From the NCBI GenBank assembly GCA_020444515.1, contig JAHLKX010000003.1, positions 1 through 64,000 of the forward strand: a stretch of DNA of 64,000 nt, written 5' to 3'. This document shows positions 27,379-36,009 of this stretch, in pieces; position 1 is the first letter of the stretch; each line of letters starts with the position of its first letter. This DNA comes from Bacteroidota bacterium (lineage in GTDB: Bacteria > Bacteroidota > Bacteroidia > Bacteroidales > JAADJA01). A model generated the notes under the pieces. That model saw only the letters and a list, made by a program, of their open reading frames with translations. It was not told the origin of the DNA and did not search any database. A program made the translations under genes and the position numbers.

Positions 27379-28326
27379 TTAGAATATTGAAAACTTAACA
27401 TATTTTTTGGGATTGGTCCGGATATCTTCCAAAAGCAATTTTAATTCCCGGGATGTGTTTTCAAGTTCAATATAAAGGGTATCGTTATTCACAAGCATTC
27501 CCAAACTGCCTTGTCCCTCATCAATCTTACCTGAAATATCTGCCAGGCTTTTCATCGTTTTATCAACATTGTACATGGTTTGCGCAAATCTTATTTGCGC
27601 CAGGCTATCACTAATGGCCCCAAAGTTTGAAATAATCGCATTGAATTGTTCTTCATTATCTTTAAGATTCGCAGTAATCGATTCAATGTTGCCAAGTATA
27701 TGTTCTATCCGGTTGCGTTGACCAGACACCAGTGTATCCAGCGAACTGGTAGTGTTTTCAAGATTTTCGAATGAATTAGCAATATGCATCACACTTTTCG
27801 AAAAGTTATCGGCATTGGTGGTGCTGAAGATACCCTGTAGCATGGATAGCACAGTATCGATGGATGACATGAGATCCTCAGCTTTGTTTTTTATCGGTGC
27901 AATTTGTCTGTTCACCTCCTCTTTGATCGATATCTCAACTTCCGCCAAAAGGGTATCACCCGATTCAGCCAGTAATTCTGAATTACCCAGCTTGATTTCC
28001 ACTTCTTTTGATCCCAGCAGGTCGGAACTACTGATTTTAGCAGTTGAGTTAGCAGGAATGGGAATATCATTGCTCAAAATGAATTCAATTACTACCCTGG
28101 AGCTATTGTCATTTTTAAAAAACATATTCCTCACCCGTCCAACGCTCAGTCCATTAATTTTAACCGGGTTTGTTTTTTCCAATCCGGCAACATCTTTATA
28201 AACTGCATAAAAAATTCGATCATTGGAAAAGATATCTTCCCCTTTCAGAAAATTAAATCCCCAATAAAGCAATGCCATAGCAAGGGTTACAATCAATCCG
28301 ATTTTAAATTCTTTGGATAATTTCAA
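27379..28326 (-). CDS. MlaD/MCE family lipid-transport protein
   Basis: A 315-residue inner-membrane-anchored MCE protein. A transmembrane helix (about 10-27) is followed by one MCE domain (about 36-115: NPVKINGLSVGRV, then SSDLLGSKEVEIKLG) and a long helical, coiled-coil-like C-terminus. MlaD hexamers shuttle phospholipids between inner and outer membranes together with MlaE/MlaF; those genes are not in the window. The start appears to be TTG at 28326. A TACTTTTG element at 28344-28351 on this strand could drive it separately from the MCE-SPOR gene that ends 37 bp upstream. The assignment is firm; the lipid is not known. Confidence 0.9.
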   Translation of the reverse strand: MKLSKEFKIGLIVTLAMALLYWGFNFLKGEDIFSNDRIFYAVYKDVAGLEKTNPVKINGLSVGRVRNMFFKNDNSSRVVIEFILSNDIPIPANSTAKISSSDLLGSKEVEIKLGNSELLAESGDTLLAEVEISIKEEVNRQIAPIKNKAEDLMSSIDTVLSMLQGIFSTTNADNFSKSVMHIANSFENLENTTSSLDTLVSGQRNRIEHILGNIESITANLKDNEEQFNAIISNFGAISDSLAQIRFAQTMYNVDKTMKSLADISGKIDEGQGSLGMLVNNDTLYIELENTSRELKLLLEDIRTNPKKYVKFSIF

Positions 28327-28343
28327 AATGTGCTGATTTTTAA

Positions 28344-28351
28344 CAAAAGTA
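28344..28351 (-). promoter_or_regulatory. -7 element in front of mlaD
   Basis: TACTTTTG on the minus strand, 17 bp upstream of the TTG start. No good -33 element is seen. Confidence 0.35.
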
Positions 28352-28363
28352 TAACTAATTTTA

Positions 28364-29083
28364 TTATTTCAGAGCATCTTCAACCGAAATTCTCTTTGTG
28401 CCTCGGTATGCTGTAATGAAAGCATCCTTCAATCCCGCTTCTTTCAATTCCGTCCTTGATCTCTTCGCTTCTTCAAATTCGCTGTAAGGACCCACGTAAT
28501 ATTTATACCAACCTTCTTCTTCAAAATGTTTAATATCATGCTTACCCATGAACTTATTAGAATTTGAATTTAATTCCTCTCGGGAGGCCAGGATTTGCAC
28601 CCTGAATTCAATTGGCGGTTCTGCCACCTCAGGCTTTATTGGAGAGGGCTCAACAACTTCCTCGTTATCACTCGAAACGAAAAACAAACCGCTGGGCAGA
28701 TCCGGATCCAATTTAACAACATGAATGGTGTCACCCCTGTGAAAATAGTCATTCGATGCATTCAAATCTACCTTGACAACTACCCTGGATTGATTATCAG
28801 TAGTCAATTTAAAAGCTGAACGTTTGGGAATATTTACTTTCTGCTCAAAATCCATTCGATAGAGAAAATTTTGATCGGGTAGTTTTTCTTCTAACCTTAA
28901 TTCTCCAACCTTCACCCCGTCTATCAAAACACGACTACCACTGATATCGACTGTAATTTGCTCAACTTTGATGTACAGGGCATCCCGTTGGCTCTTTAAA
29001 AGAATAACGGCCACAGCCACAGCAAGAAGCAATAAAATGGCTGCGGAAATAAAGAATAATTTCCTGTTCCCTTTTATTTGCAT
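28364..29083 (-). CDS. Membrane-anchored MCE-like domain fused to a SPOR domain
   Basis: A 239-residue protein with one transmembrane helix (about 9-29). Residues 37-125 align by eye with the MCE domain of the neighbouring MlaD: compare GSRVLIDGVKVGELRL with NPVKINGLSVGRV, and a later VVVKVDLN with EVEIKLG, ending in RGDTI against SGDTL. An acidic, proline-rich linker (about 138-157) leads to a C-terminal SPOR domain (about 158-239) that should bind denuded septal peptidoglycan. The last residues (RISVEDA) mirror those of the amidase's SPOR domain (RISIDEA), suggesting the SPOR part was copied from it. The ATG overlaps the amidase stop by 1 bp. I know no established function for an MCE-SPOR fusion. 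Confidence 0.75.
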   Translation of the reverse strand: MQIKGNRKLFFISAAILLLLAVAVAVILLKSQRDALYIKVEQITVDISGSRVLIDGVKVGELRLEEKLPDQNFLYRMDFEQKVNIPKRSAFKLTTDNQSRVVVKVDLNASNDYFHRGDTIHVVKLDPDLPSGLFFVSSDNEEVVEPSPIKPEVAEPPIEFRVQILASREELNSNSNKFMGKHDIKHFEEEGWYKYYVGPYSEFEEAKRSRTELKEAGLKDAFITAYRGTKRISVEDALK

Positions 29084-30186
29084 CAGGGGGTTATCTTTTG
29101 TTGATCTGCAATTACCCTTGCTTCATCAATGGAAATTCGATTTTCATTCATAAAAGCCACCACAAACACATCCTTAAATCCCATTTCGATCATTTCTTGC
29201 TTTATCTTTTTTGCTCCTTCGAACGTCAATTCATTACCGACCGTATATTTATATTGTCCATCATGCTCGTACATTTTAACATTTTTGAGACCTCTGAATT
29301 TTCTAAAATCCAGTTCTTTTTCACGGTTATAGGAAGCAAACTGGACCCGATAATAAACAGGCACTACCTCTTCTACTGGTTTGGGAACAATAGGTTTTAA
29401 TTCATTGGCTCGGGCTTCATAATCATTCTTATAATCCCTGAAAGCTCTGTATATGGCTGAAGCCATATAGACCTGGCCTTCTTCAGTCATGAGGAATTTT
29501 TCTTCTTCCGGATGACTTAAAAATCCCAATTCAATGAGGATCCCGGGCATCGTTGTTTTGTAAAGCACCCAAAACCCGGCTTGTTTTACACCCCGATCTT
29601 TTCGACCAACCCTTTCCCGAAATTGATCCTGTATATGAGAACTCAATTCAATACTTTGATCTATATTGGCATTCTGGAACATATTCAGGACTATGTAATC
29701 TTCATCAGATTCCGGGTTAAATCCCTCATATTGGGTTTTATAATCTTCCTCAAAATAGATGGCTGCATTTTCGGTCTTTGCCACTTCCAGATTCTCAATA
29801 CTTTTGTGCAAGCCCATTACATAGGTTTCAGCACCATAAGGCCTGGAAGATTTATTTGAATTGCAATGGATGGAAATAAATACATCAGCTCCACTTTCAT
29901 TGGCAATTTTAGCTCTTTTATGAAGTTCAACAAAAACATCTGTTTTACGCGTGTAGACAACTTCCACTCCCTTCATATTTTCCTCTATATACTTGCCGGT
30001 TTTGAGCGCTACTGCCAATACAATATCTTTCTCCTTGGAATATCTTCCAAGAGCACCAGGGTCTTTTCCACCATGGCCTGCATCAATGATTACCTTATTG
30101 ATATGATTGGGTACCTGAGCATAGGTCTCGTTCAAGAGACCTAACAACAGCATTAAGATACCAAAAATTAAAACCAATCGTTTCAC
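29083..30186 (-). CDS. N-acetylmuramoyl-L-alanine amidase with C-terminal SPOR domain
   Basis: A secreted peptidoglycan amidase of 367 residues: signal peptide (about 1-23), an Amidase_3 domain (about 30-245) and a SPOR domain (about 285-360). Zinc ligands are H38 (IIDAGHGG), E52 and H108 (ISIHCNS); the catalytic glutamate is E220 (ILIELGF). The enzyme cleaves the stem peptide from muramic acid, typically during septum splitting, and SPOR targets it to the division site. The start is GTG at 30186. It is the first gene of a probable operon with the MCE-SPOR gene and mlaD, divergent from lptD, with a TAAATTTG element at 30248-30255. Confidence 0.93.
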   Translation of the reverse strand: MKRLVLIFGILMLLLGLLNETYAQVPNHINKVIIDAGHGGKDPGALGRYSKEKDIVLAVALKTGKYIEENMKGVEVVYTRKTDVFVELHKRAKIANESGADVFISIHCNSNKSSRPYGAETYVMGLHKSIENLEVAKTENAAIYFEEDYKTQYEGFNPESDEDYIVLNMFQNANIDQSIELSSHIQDQFRERVGRKDRGVKQAGFWVLYKTTMPGILIELGFLSHPEEEKFLMTEEGQVYMASAIYRAFRDYKNDYEARANELKPIVPKPVEEVVPVYYRVQFASYNREKELDFRKFRGLKNVKMYEHDGQYKYTVGNELTFEGAKKIKQEMIEMGFKDVFVVAFMNENRISIDEARVIADQQKITP

Positions 30187-30273
30187 AATATTGGAATATT
30201 TTTTGATTAGTTTTGAAATCGTTTTTCGACTACAATTACAACTCTTGCAAATTTAACATTTTACAAACGAGAA

Positions 30274-32943
30274 TTGATACACAAATTGTCAACTAAATTA
30301 TTAACACAATTATTGTTCAGATTATCATTACTCGCTGTAACTGCTCTGTTAACAAACGGCATTGCCATTTCACAAACCGATTCAACCTTACTGAAAAACC
30401 GTCCGGACAGCCTGATTGTTCAAAATGATTCATTGAATGTAGATACAGCTTTCAGGCTCTCTCCCAATGCCATCGAATCAACGGTTGATTACAAGGCAGA
30501 TGACTCCATCCGTATTGACATGACTACCAAAAAGGTGTACATGTATAAAAATAATGAAATAAAATACCAGGATATCAACCTAAAAGCGGATTATGTAGAA
30601 ATTGAATTTACCAATAGTGAGGTGTATGCTACCGGAAGCGAAGATTCACTTGGCAACCTTGTTGGCAGACCGGTATTTACCATGGCCGATAACAGTTTTG
30701 AATCGGAGGCCATGCGTTATAATTACGAAACAAAAAAAGGATTGGTAGAAAAGGTCATAACCGAAGATGCTGAGGGATATCTGCATGGAGAAACGGTAAA
30801 AAAGATGCCCAACGATGTCACCAATGTCTACCATGGCTCCTATACCACCTGCGAACTTGAGCATCCACATTTCGCATTTGAATTCAATAAGGCAAAAGTT
30901 ATCCCGGAAAATAAAATTGTAACGGGTCCAGCCTATATGGTCATTGAAGATGTTCCGACCCCACTTTTTATTCCCTTCGGACTTTTCCCCAATAAAAAAG
31001 GCCAGCGATCCGGAATTATCATACCAACATGGGGAGAATCTACCCAAAGGGGATTTTATTTTGAAAATGGAGGGTATTACCTCGCCATCAATGATTACCT
31101 CGATTTTAAATTGGTAGGCGATATCTATACACTTGGAAGTTGGGCTGTTAAACCCAGCATGAACTATCGCAAGAGATACAAATATAACGGATACCTGAAT
31201 GCCAACTATGCCATCAACATTTTGGGAGAACAAGGCACTCCGGATTATAGCAGGAACAAAGACTTTTCCATTCGATGGATACACAACCAGGATCCCAAGG
31301 CAAGACCCAGAAGTAAATTTTCAGCCAATGTAAACCTGGTTAGTTCTCAATACAATAAATTCAACCCGGTCAGCTCAAATGCTTATTTATCCAATACCTT
31401 CCAATCGAGTGTGAGTTATTCTACCAATTTTGCCAACAAATACTTTCTAAACCTCTCCCTTAATCACTCTCAGAATACCATCACCCGGGAATTGAGTTTA
31501 TCACTGCCGACTGTAAGCTTTAATGTGAACCGTTTTTATCCATTCAGAGCGAAAGAAATAGCCGGAAAGCTTAAGTGGTATGAAAACATTAGTGTGAACT
31601 ATAGCATGGCTGCAGATAATCGCATTGATACTTATGACACCCTCTTATTTGAAAAGGATCTGGTTGGCCAAATGCGCAATGGCATGAAACATGATATTTC
31701 GGTTTCCAGCGGATCCATTAAGTTATTAAAACACATTGTTTGGAGCAATAGCATGAAATATACAGAGAGGTGGTATTCGCAACAGCATGTGCAGAGTTGG
31801 AGAAACGACACCCTCTACCTCGATGAAGGACCCATTGAGGGTTATGTTGGAACGGACACCATATATGGGTTTAATGCGGTGCGTGATTTTAGTTTTAACA
31901 CCAACCTGGGTACAACACTGTACGGCATGTTCGCTTATAAGAAGGGTCCGGTCAGAGCTATCCGCCATGTAATCAGACCATCCATTGGATTTTCCATACG
32001 TCCGGATTTCAGTACTCCCGGATGGGGCTATTATCGTTATTTCATCAATGAAAATGGTGAGCGTGAGAAATATTCATTATACGACGGGTTTATCTATGGT
32101 ACAGCCCCCGAAGGTCGATCCGGCGCATTGAGTTTCAGATTGAGCAATAACCTTGAAATGAAAGTCAGATCAAGAAAAGATACTGTAAATGGCACTAAAA
32201 AAGTTGTTTTGATCGAAGACTTATCCCTCTCAACCGGTTATGATATTGCGCGCGATTCATTAAATCTCAACAAATTGACCATCTCAGGAAGAACAACCCT
32301 CTTCAAACAATTGCAGGTTAACTACTCAAGCTCATTTGATCCATATGTTTTGGATTCCAACGGACGCAGGCTCAATAAATTTGAATGGACCGAAAACAAA
32401 CGTCTTTATCGACCGGAAAATCATAGTTGGCGATTGGGTATTAGTTGGCGATTGAGTTCAGAAACATTAGGAAAAAATAAAAATAAAAAACAGGAGGTTG
32501 CTGAAAAAAGAGAATCTGATGCCGGAACACCTCAAGAATTGCAGGATCTGAACCAAAACCTGGAAGGATATGTTGATTGGAATGTTCCCTGGTCCTTAAA
32601 TTTATCATACGATTTTAATTATTCATTGCGGTATAAATATGAAAATGGGTATTGGAATTACGATGTTACAAAGGATAAACAGCTGATTCAGACACTGAGC
32701 TTTTCAGGAGATGTGAATATTACACCCAAGTGGAAATTCGGCTTTAGATCGGGATACAATTTTGAAACCAAAGAGCTGACTTATACATCCATTGACATCT
32801 ATCGCGACCTGCACTGCTGGGAAATGCGGTTTAACTGGATTCCCTATGGATTCAGACAAAGCTGGAATTTCTCCATCAATATCAAATCAAGCCTGCTGCA
32901 GGATCTCAAACTGGATAAGAAGAAAGACTTCAGAGATTTTTAA
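30274..32943 (+). CDS. lptD: LPS-assembly protein LptD (putative, Bacteroidota type)
   Basis: An 889-residue outer-membrane protein. A signal (to about residue 33) is followed by an OstA/LptA-like N-terminal domain (about 70-200, with IRIDMTTKKVYMYKNNEIKY and LKADYVEIEF). A long barrel domain is rich in tyrosine and aromatic strand ends (SVSYSTNFANKYFLNLSLNH and similar). The segment PLFIPFGLFPNKKGQRSGI at about 227-246 is the usual LptD insertion-gate region. LptD with LptE places LPS in the outer leaflet. The start is TTG at 30274; no in-frame ATG precedes it. The gene diverges from the amidase operon, and ridA follows 18 bp downstream. Confidence 0.88.
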   Translation: MIHKLSTKLLTQLLFRLSLLAVTALLTNGIAISQTDSTLLKNRPDSLIVQNDSLNVDTAFRLSPNAIESTVDYKADDSIRIDMTTKKVYMYKNNEIKYQDINLKADYVEIEFTNSEVYATGSEDSLGNLVGRPVFTMADNSFESEAMRYNYETKKGLVEKVITEDAEGYLHGETVKKMPNDVTNVYHGSYTTCELEHPHFAFEFNKAKVIPENKIVTGPAYMVIEDVPTPLFIPFGLFPNKKGQRSGIIIPTWGESTQRGFYFENGGYYLAINDYLDFKLVGDIYTLGSWAVKPSMNYRKRYKYNGYLNANYAINILGEQGTPDYSRNKDFSIRWIHNQDPKARPRSKFSANVNLVSSQYNKFNPVSSNAYLSNTFQSSVSYSTNFANKYFLNLSLNHSQNTITRELSLSLPTVSFNVNRFYPFRAKEIAGKLKWYENISVNYSMAADNRIDTYDTLLFEKDLVGQMRNGMKHDISVSSGSIKLLKHIVWSNSMKYTERWYSQQHVQSWRNDTLYLDEGPIEGYVGTDTIYGFNAVRDFSFNTNLGTTLYGMFAYKKGPVRAIRHVIRPSIGFSIRPDFSTPGWGYYRYFINENGEREKYSLYDGFIYGTAPEGRSGALSFRLSNNLEMKVRSRKDTVNGTKKVVLIEDLSLSTGYDIARDSLNLNKLTISGRTTLFKQLQVNYSSSFDPYVLDSNGRRLNKFEWTENKRLYRPENHSWRLGISWRLSSETLGKNKNKKQEVAEKRESDAGTPQELQDLNQNLEGYVDWNVPWSLNLSYDFNYSLRYKYENGYWNYDVTKDKQLIQTLSFSGDVNITPKWKFGFRSGYNFETKELTYTSIDIYRDLHCWEMRFNWIPYGFRQSWNFSINIKSSLLQDLKLDKKKDFRDF

Positions 32944-32961
32944 TCAATAAATACAACCGAT

Positions 32962-33339
32962 ATGAAAAAAATCATTCAAACGAACAAAGCGCCGGGTGCC
33001 ATCGGCCCTTACAGCCAGGCTACCGAGATAAATGGCATGTTATTTATTTCAGGGCAGGTACCCCTCAATCCCGAAACCGGGAAAGTCATTCCCGGCGGAA
33101 TCAAAGAGCAAACCCAACAAGTGATGGAAAATATTGGAGCAATACTTACGTCGGCCGGTTATACTTTTGATGATGTCGTAAAGTCGACCTGTTTGCTGAG
33201 TGACATGAATAATTTCGCTGCCATGAATGAAGTTTATGGGCAATATTACTCCGTTAATCCACCAGCCCGGGCAGCCTATGGTGTCGTGCAACTACCATTG
33301 GGGGTAATGATTGAAATTGAAACCATTGCTGTTAAATAA
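32962..33339 (+). CDS. RidA family reactive-intermediate deaminase
   Basis: The 125-residue protein fits RidA (YjgF/YER057c/UK114), which hydrolyses reactive enamine/imine intermediates released by PLP enzymes such as threonine dehydratase. The signature APGAIGPYSQA is at residues 9-19, followed by LFISGQVPL. The arginine that binds the substrate carboxylate is in PPARAAYGVVQLPLG. The gene follows lptD by 18 bp and is probably read from the same transcript. A threonine dehydratase-like gene occurs elsewhere in the window at 2025-2990, so a functional link is plausible but the genes are not adjacent. Confidence 0.95.
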   Translation: MKKIIQTNKAPGAIGPYSQATEINGMLFISGQVPLNPETGKVIPGGIKEQTQQVMENIGAILTSAGYTFDDVVKSTCLLSDMNNFAAMNEVYGQYYSVNPPARAAYGVVQLPLGVMIEIETIAVK

Positions 33340-33401
33340 TTTACTATTTTAGTAAACTCTTCAATCACAAATGGGTTTTATACCCATGAATAAATTATTG
33401 T

Positions 33402-34496
33402 ATGAAAAAACTTGGGATAATACTTTTCCTACTTTCTTCACTTGTCATACATGGATTTGGGCAGCAACTTGCCGCTTTCAATGATAATCTGCAAAAATTC
33501 TGGGTTTTTGATGGCGGGACCTTTCAACAATTGGAATATCTTGAAATACAGGATTACCAGGTGGGTGGCTACCTGGTCGCATACATTGACAACGGCAGCA
33601 GGTTAAAATTGTACCGCAATGGAGAAGTTAAAACTTTGCTGACGGGATCACCCATAAAATATACCACAACTGATTATTTATTAGGCTATTCGCTTTATGA
33701 ACAGCTCAATGTTTATGACAATGGACAATCCATTGTTTTAAGCACACAATGTGATGCATATGAAGTTAGGGATAGTTTAATCGGATGGCACAACAGAATT
33801 GATCAAACCATACAGGTTTACTATGAGGGTGGTATTTATACCATTGAAGATGGCCTCATTTATAATCCTTTGGATAGCTATAAGATGGGTGACAATACCA
33901 TTGTGTATGTACAATCCTCTACCCAACAACTCAAACTTTTTTACCAGGGTGAAATGATTATTTTGGATGATTTCGTTGAGGATATAAGCTATGAAGCAGG
34001 AAGAGATATTGTAGCTTTTATTGATTCACCCGATCAATCCTTCAATGTTTTCTACAAAGGTGAAGTTATCAGTTTGGAGACATTTAAACCCAAATCTTTT
34101 CAAGTTGGTGATGAAATATTGGCTTATGTCAGTAATTTAGGTCGATTGAAATATTTCAGTAAAGGTATCGTAAAGGAGGTTTCAAACTATGAGCCACAGT
34201 TTTATGATGTCGTTGATAATGTACTTGTATTCGAAGAACAAGGTTTTTTAAAAACCGTGTGCAATGGCGAAATATATATCATCGAACGGTATATTCCACA
34301 ACCTTATATCATTGATTGGAATACAGTAGCTTATTTAGATGAGAACCGCTTTGTCAAGATTTTTCAAAATTGCGAATCAGAAGCAATCACCTATGAAAAA
34401 GTCAATGAAATCAATGTCATTCGTGACCTTGTAATATTTGTTGAAGGGATTAATAAGACCAAAATTTATTTCATGGGCCAGATATTTGAAAAATAA
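33402..34496 (+). CDS. Secreted ten-repeat protein of unknown function (propeller-like)
   Basis: I do not recognise a family. The 364-residue protein has a signal peptide (to about residue 20) and then consists of about ten units of roughly 35-37 residues. Each is marked by a hydrophobic-Lys-hydrophobic-aromatic-x-x-Gly-Glu motif: LKLYRNGEVKTL, LNVYDNGQSIVL, IQVYYEGGIYTI, LKLFYQGEMIIL, FNVFYKGEVISL, LKYFSKGIVKEV, LKTVCNGEIYII, TKIYFMGQIFEK. Between motifs a GDxIxAYxD-type turn recurs. This suggests a beta-propeller or beta-solenoid in the periplasm or on the surface. No catalytic residues or T9SS sorting domain are visible. A 55-residue membrane-protein gene follows 32 bp later; ridA lies 62 bp upstream with a TATTTTAG motif between. 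Confidence 0.7.
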   Translation: MKKLGIILFLLSSLVIHGFGQQLAAFNDNLQKFWVFDGGTFQQLEYLEIQDYQVGGYLVAYIDNGSRLKLYRNGEVKTLLTGSPIKYTTTDYLLGYSLYEQLNVYDNGQSIVLSTQCDAYEVRDSLIGWHNRIDQTIQVYYEGGIYTIEDGLIYNPLDSYKMGDNTIVYVQSSTQQLKLFYQGEMIILDDFVEDISYEAGRDIVAFIDSPDQSFNVFYKGEVISLETFKPKSFQVGDEILAYVSNLGRLKYFSKGIVKEVSNYEPQFYDVVDNVLVFEEQGFLKTVCNGEIYIIERYIPQPYIIDWNTVAYLDENRFVKIFQNCESEAITYEKVNEINVIRDLVIFVEGINKTKIYFMGQIFEK

Positions 34497-34528
34497 ATGG
34501 TACCATCATCTTAGCAAAATTTTTACCA

Positions 34529-34696
34529 ATGATTGTTCAATTATTTGTTTTTGCAATTTTAGCCATGGGCTTCGGAATCTATGCTTTGGTCAAGAAGAAA
34601 CAAATGGTCGGTGTTATGTTCCTGTTGATGGGTATATTGCTTTTGGTGGTAGGATTGGTAGTCGTATACGTATATCCGCATTCATGGCCGTGGTAA
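34529..34696 (+). CDS. Small membrane protein of 55 residues
   Basis: The frame reads MIVQLFVFAILAMGFGIYAL and continues through a short basic loop (VKKKQ) into a second hydrophobic stretch (MFLLMGILLLVVGLVVVYVY), ending PHSWPW. Two transmembrane helices fill most of the protein. Function unknown. It follows the repeat-protein gene at 32 bp on the same strand and could be co-transcribed. It is short, but the clean two-helix pattern and the basic loop make it likely to be real. Confidence 0.6.
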   Translation: MIVQLFVFAILAMGFGIYALVKKKQMVGVMFLLMGILLLVVGLVVVYVYPHSWPW

Positions 34697-34875
34697 TTTT
34701 TTTTTGATTTAGCCATCCATTTTAATTACCCATTTCGAATTTTATTCTCACTCAAAATAATATCAGTTCTGGCTATTTCATTATTCCTGAATTTGATTCT
34801 ATTTCAACTCCCAAATGAAGTGTTAAACTTTTGTTAAAGTCATTTTAATATCCTTTCCAGAACCATTCAATCTCC

Positions 34876-34883
34876 TACTTTTG
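34876..34883 (+). promoter_or_regulatory. -7 element upstream of the cytochrome gene
   Basis: TACTTTTG, 23 bp before the ATG at 34907. The -33 TTG is not evident. Confidence 0.4.
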
Positions 34884-34906
34884 ATATAACCAACTCCTGC
34901 ATTAAT

Positions 34907-35887
34907 ATGAAAAAGCTCGTCAAAGTTGTTCTGATTCTGCTACTGATCATTTTGGTGGCCATTGGAGGTTTGTTAATTTATGTAGGCATTTTACTGCCAA
35001 ATATTGAAGCATCGAAAGACCTGCAAGTAGAGGCAACAGCTGAAAGGATAGAACGGGGACGGTATCTGGCCAACGAGGTCATGGGCTGCGTTGGATGCCA
35101 CGCCACCCGTGATTATACAAAATTTGCAGGACCCATTCTTGAAGAGACAAAAGGATCAGGTGGTGAAAGATGGGATCATGCCATGGGCTTTCCGGGTACT
35201 TTGTATGCACCCAATATAACACCCACTTATCTTAAGGATTGGACTGATGGTGAAGTTTTCAGGGCTATCACAGCAGGTATTGACAAAGATGGAAATGCCC
35301 TCTTTCCCATCATGCCTTATCACCAATATGGTAAATTACCCAAAGAAGATATATATGCTGTGATTGCTTATATCAGGACCCTTAAACCAACGGTTCAGGA
35401 TTATCCGAAGCGGAAACTTGATTTCCCTTTGAATCTGATTGTCAATACCATGCCAAAAGAAGGAACCCATCACCTTAAAGCCGATAAATCGGATCCGGCA
35501 AAATATGGAGAATACCTGATAACAGCAGCTGCCTGTTATGATTGCCACACCAAAATGGACGAAAGAGGGCAATTTATACCTGAGATGGCATTTGCTGGTG
35601 GATCGGAGTTTCCCATGATTACAGGAGGAATTGTCAGATCAGCCAACCTGACACCCGACAAAGAAACCGGGCTTGGTAACTGGTCTGAAGAAATGTTTGT
35701 GAACCGGTTTTTAATGTATGCTGACTCATCTTATACACCCCATACAGTCAATCAAGGTGAATTTAATACCTATATGCCCTGGGAATATTATTCAAAACTT
35801 AAAAAAGAAGATCTGGAAGCTATGTATGCCTATTTAAAAACCCTCGAACCCATCCATCATGAAGTTGTAAAGTTTTCTCCCAATTAA
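34907..35887 (+). CDS. Membrane-anchored diheme cytochrome c
   Basis: A 326-residue periplasmic cytochrome tethered by an N-terminal helix (about 5-28). Two covalent heme sites are visible: C61-x2-C64-H65 and C210-x2-C213-H214, one in each of two similar class I cytochrome domains. Candidate axial methionines are in FPIMPYH (about 133-139) and in TYMPWEYY near the C-terminus. The arrangement resembles cytochrome subunits of periplasmic alcohol/sugar dehydrogenases, but no dehydrogenase gene is adjacent, so its redox partner is unknown. Monocistronic, with a likely promoter upstream. Confidence 0.88.
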   Translation: MKKLVKVVLILLLIILVAIGGLLIYVGILLPNIEASKDLQVEATAERIERGRYLANEVMGCVGCHATRDYTKFAGPILEETKGSGGERWDHAMGFPGTLYAPNITPTYLKDWTDGEVFRAITAGIDKDGNALFPIMPYHQYGKLPKEDIYAVIAYIRTLKPTVQDYPKRKLDFPLNLIVNTMPKEGTHHLKADKSDPAKYGEYLITAAACYDCHTKMDERGQFIPEMAFAGGSEFPMITGGIVRSANLTPDKETGLGNWSEEMFVNRFLMYADSSYTPHTVNQGEFNTYMPWEYYSKLKKEDLEAMYAYLKTLEPIHHEVVKFSPN

Positions 35888-35948
35888 ATCAGTGAGTTGA
35901 TTGGGATCTTTTTCAGAGGTTTATCCAAAAACAATTCTAATTTTATAG

Positions 35949-35978
35949 TTGTTACTTCATGGCAAATACTTACCTTTG
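35949..35978 (+). promoter_or_regulatory. Promoter of the thrS-infC-rpmI-rplT operon
   Basis: TTG at 35949-35951, 19 bp, then TACCTTTG at 35971-35978: a full match to the Bacteroidota consensus. The thrS ATG lies 31 bp downstream, leaving a leader too short for a T-box or attenuator. Confidence 0.7.
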
Positions 35979-36009
35979 CACCCAATTTTCTCAATAGGTT
36001 AGCATTATA

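Noticed and set aside
35984-36009. T-box or attenuator controlling thrS
   Set aside because: The predicted leader is only about 26 nt, too short for either.
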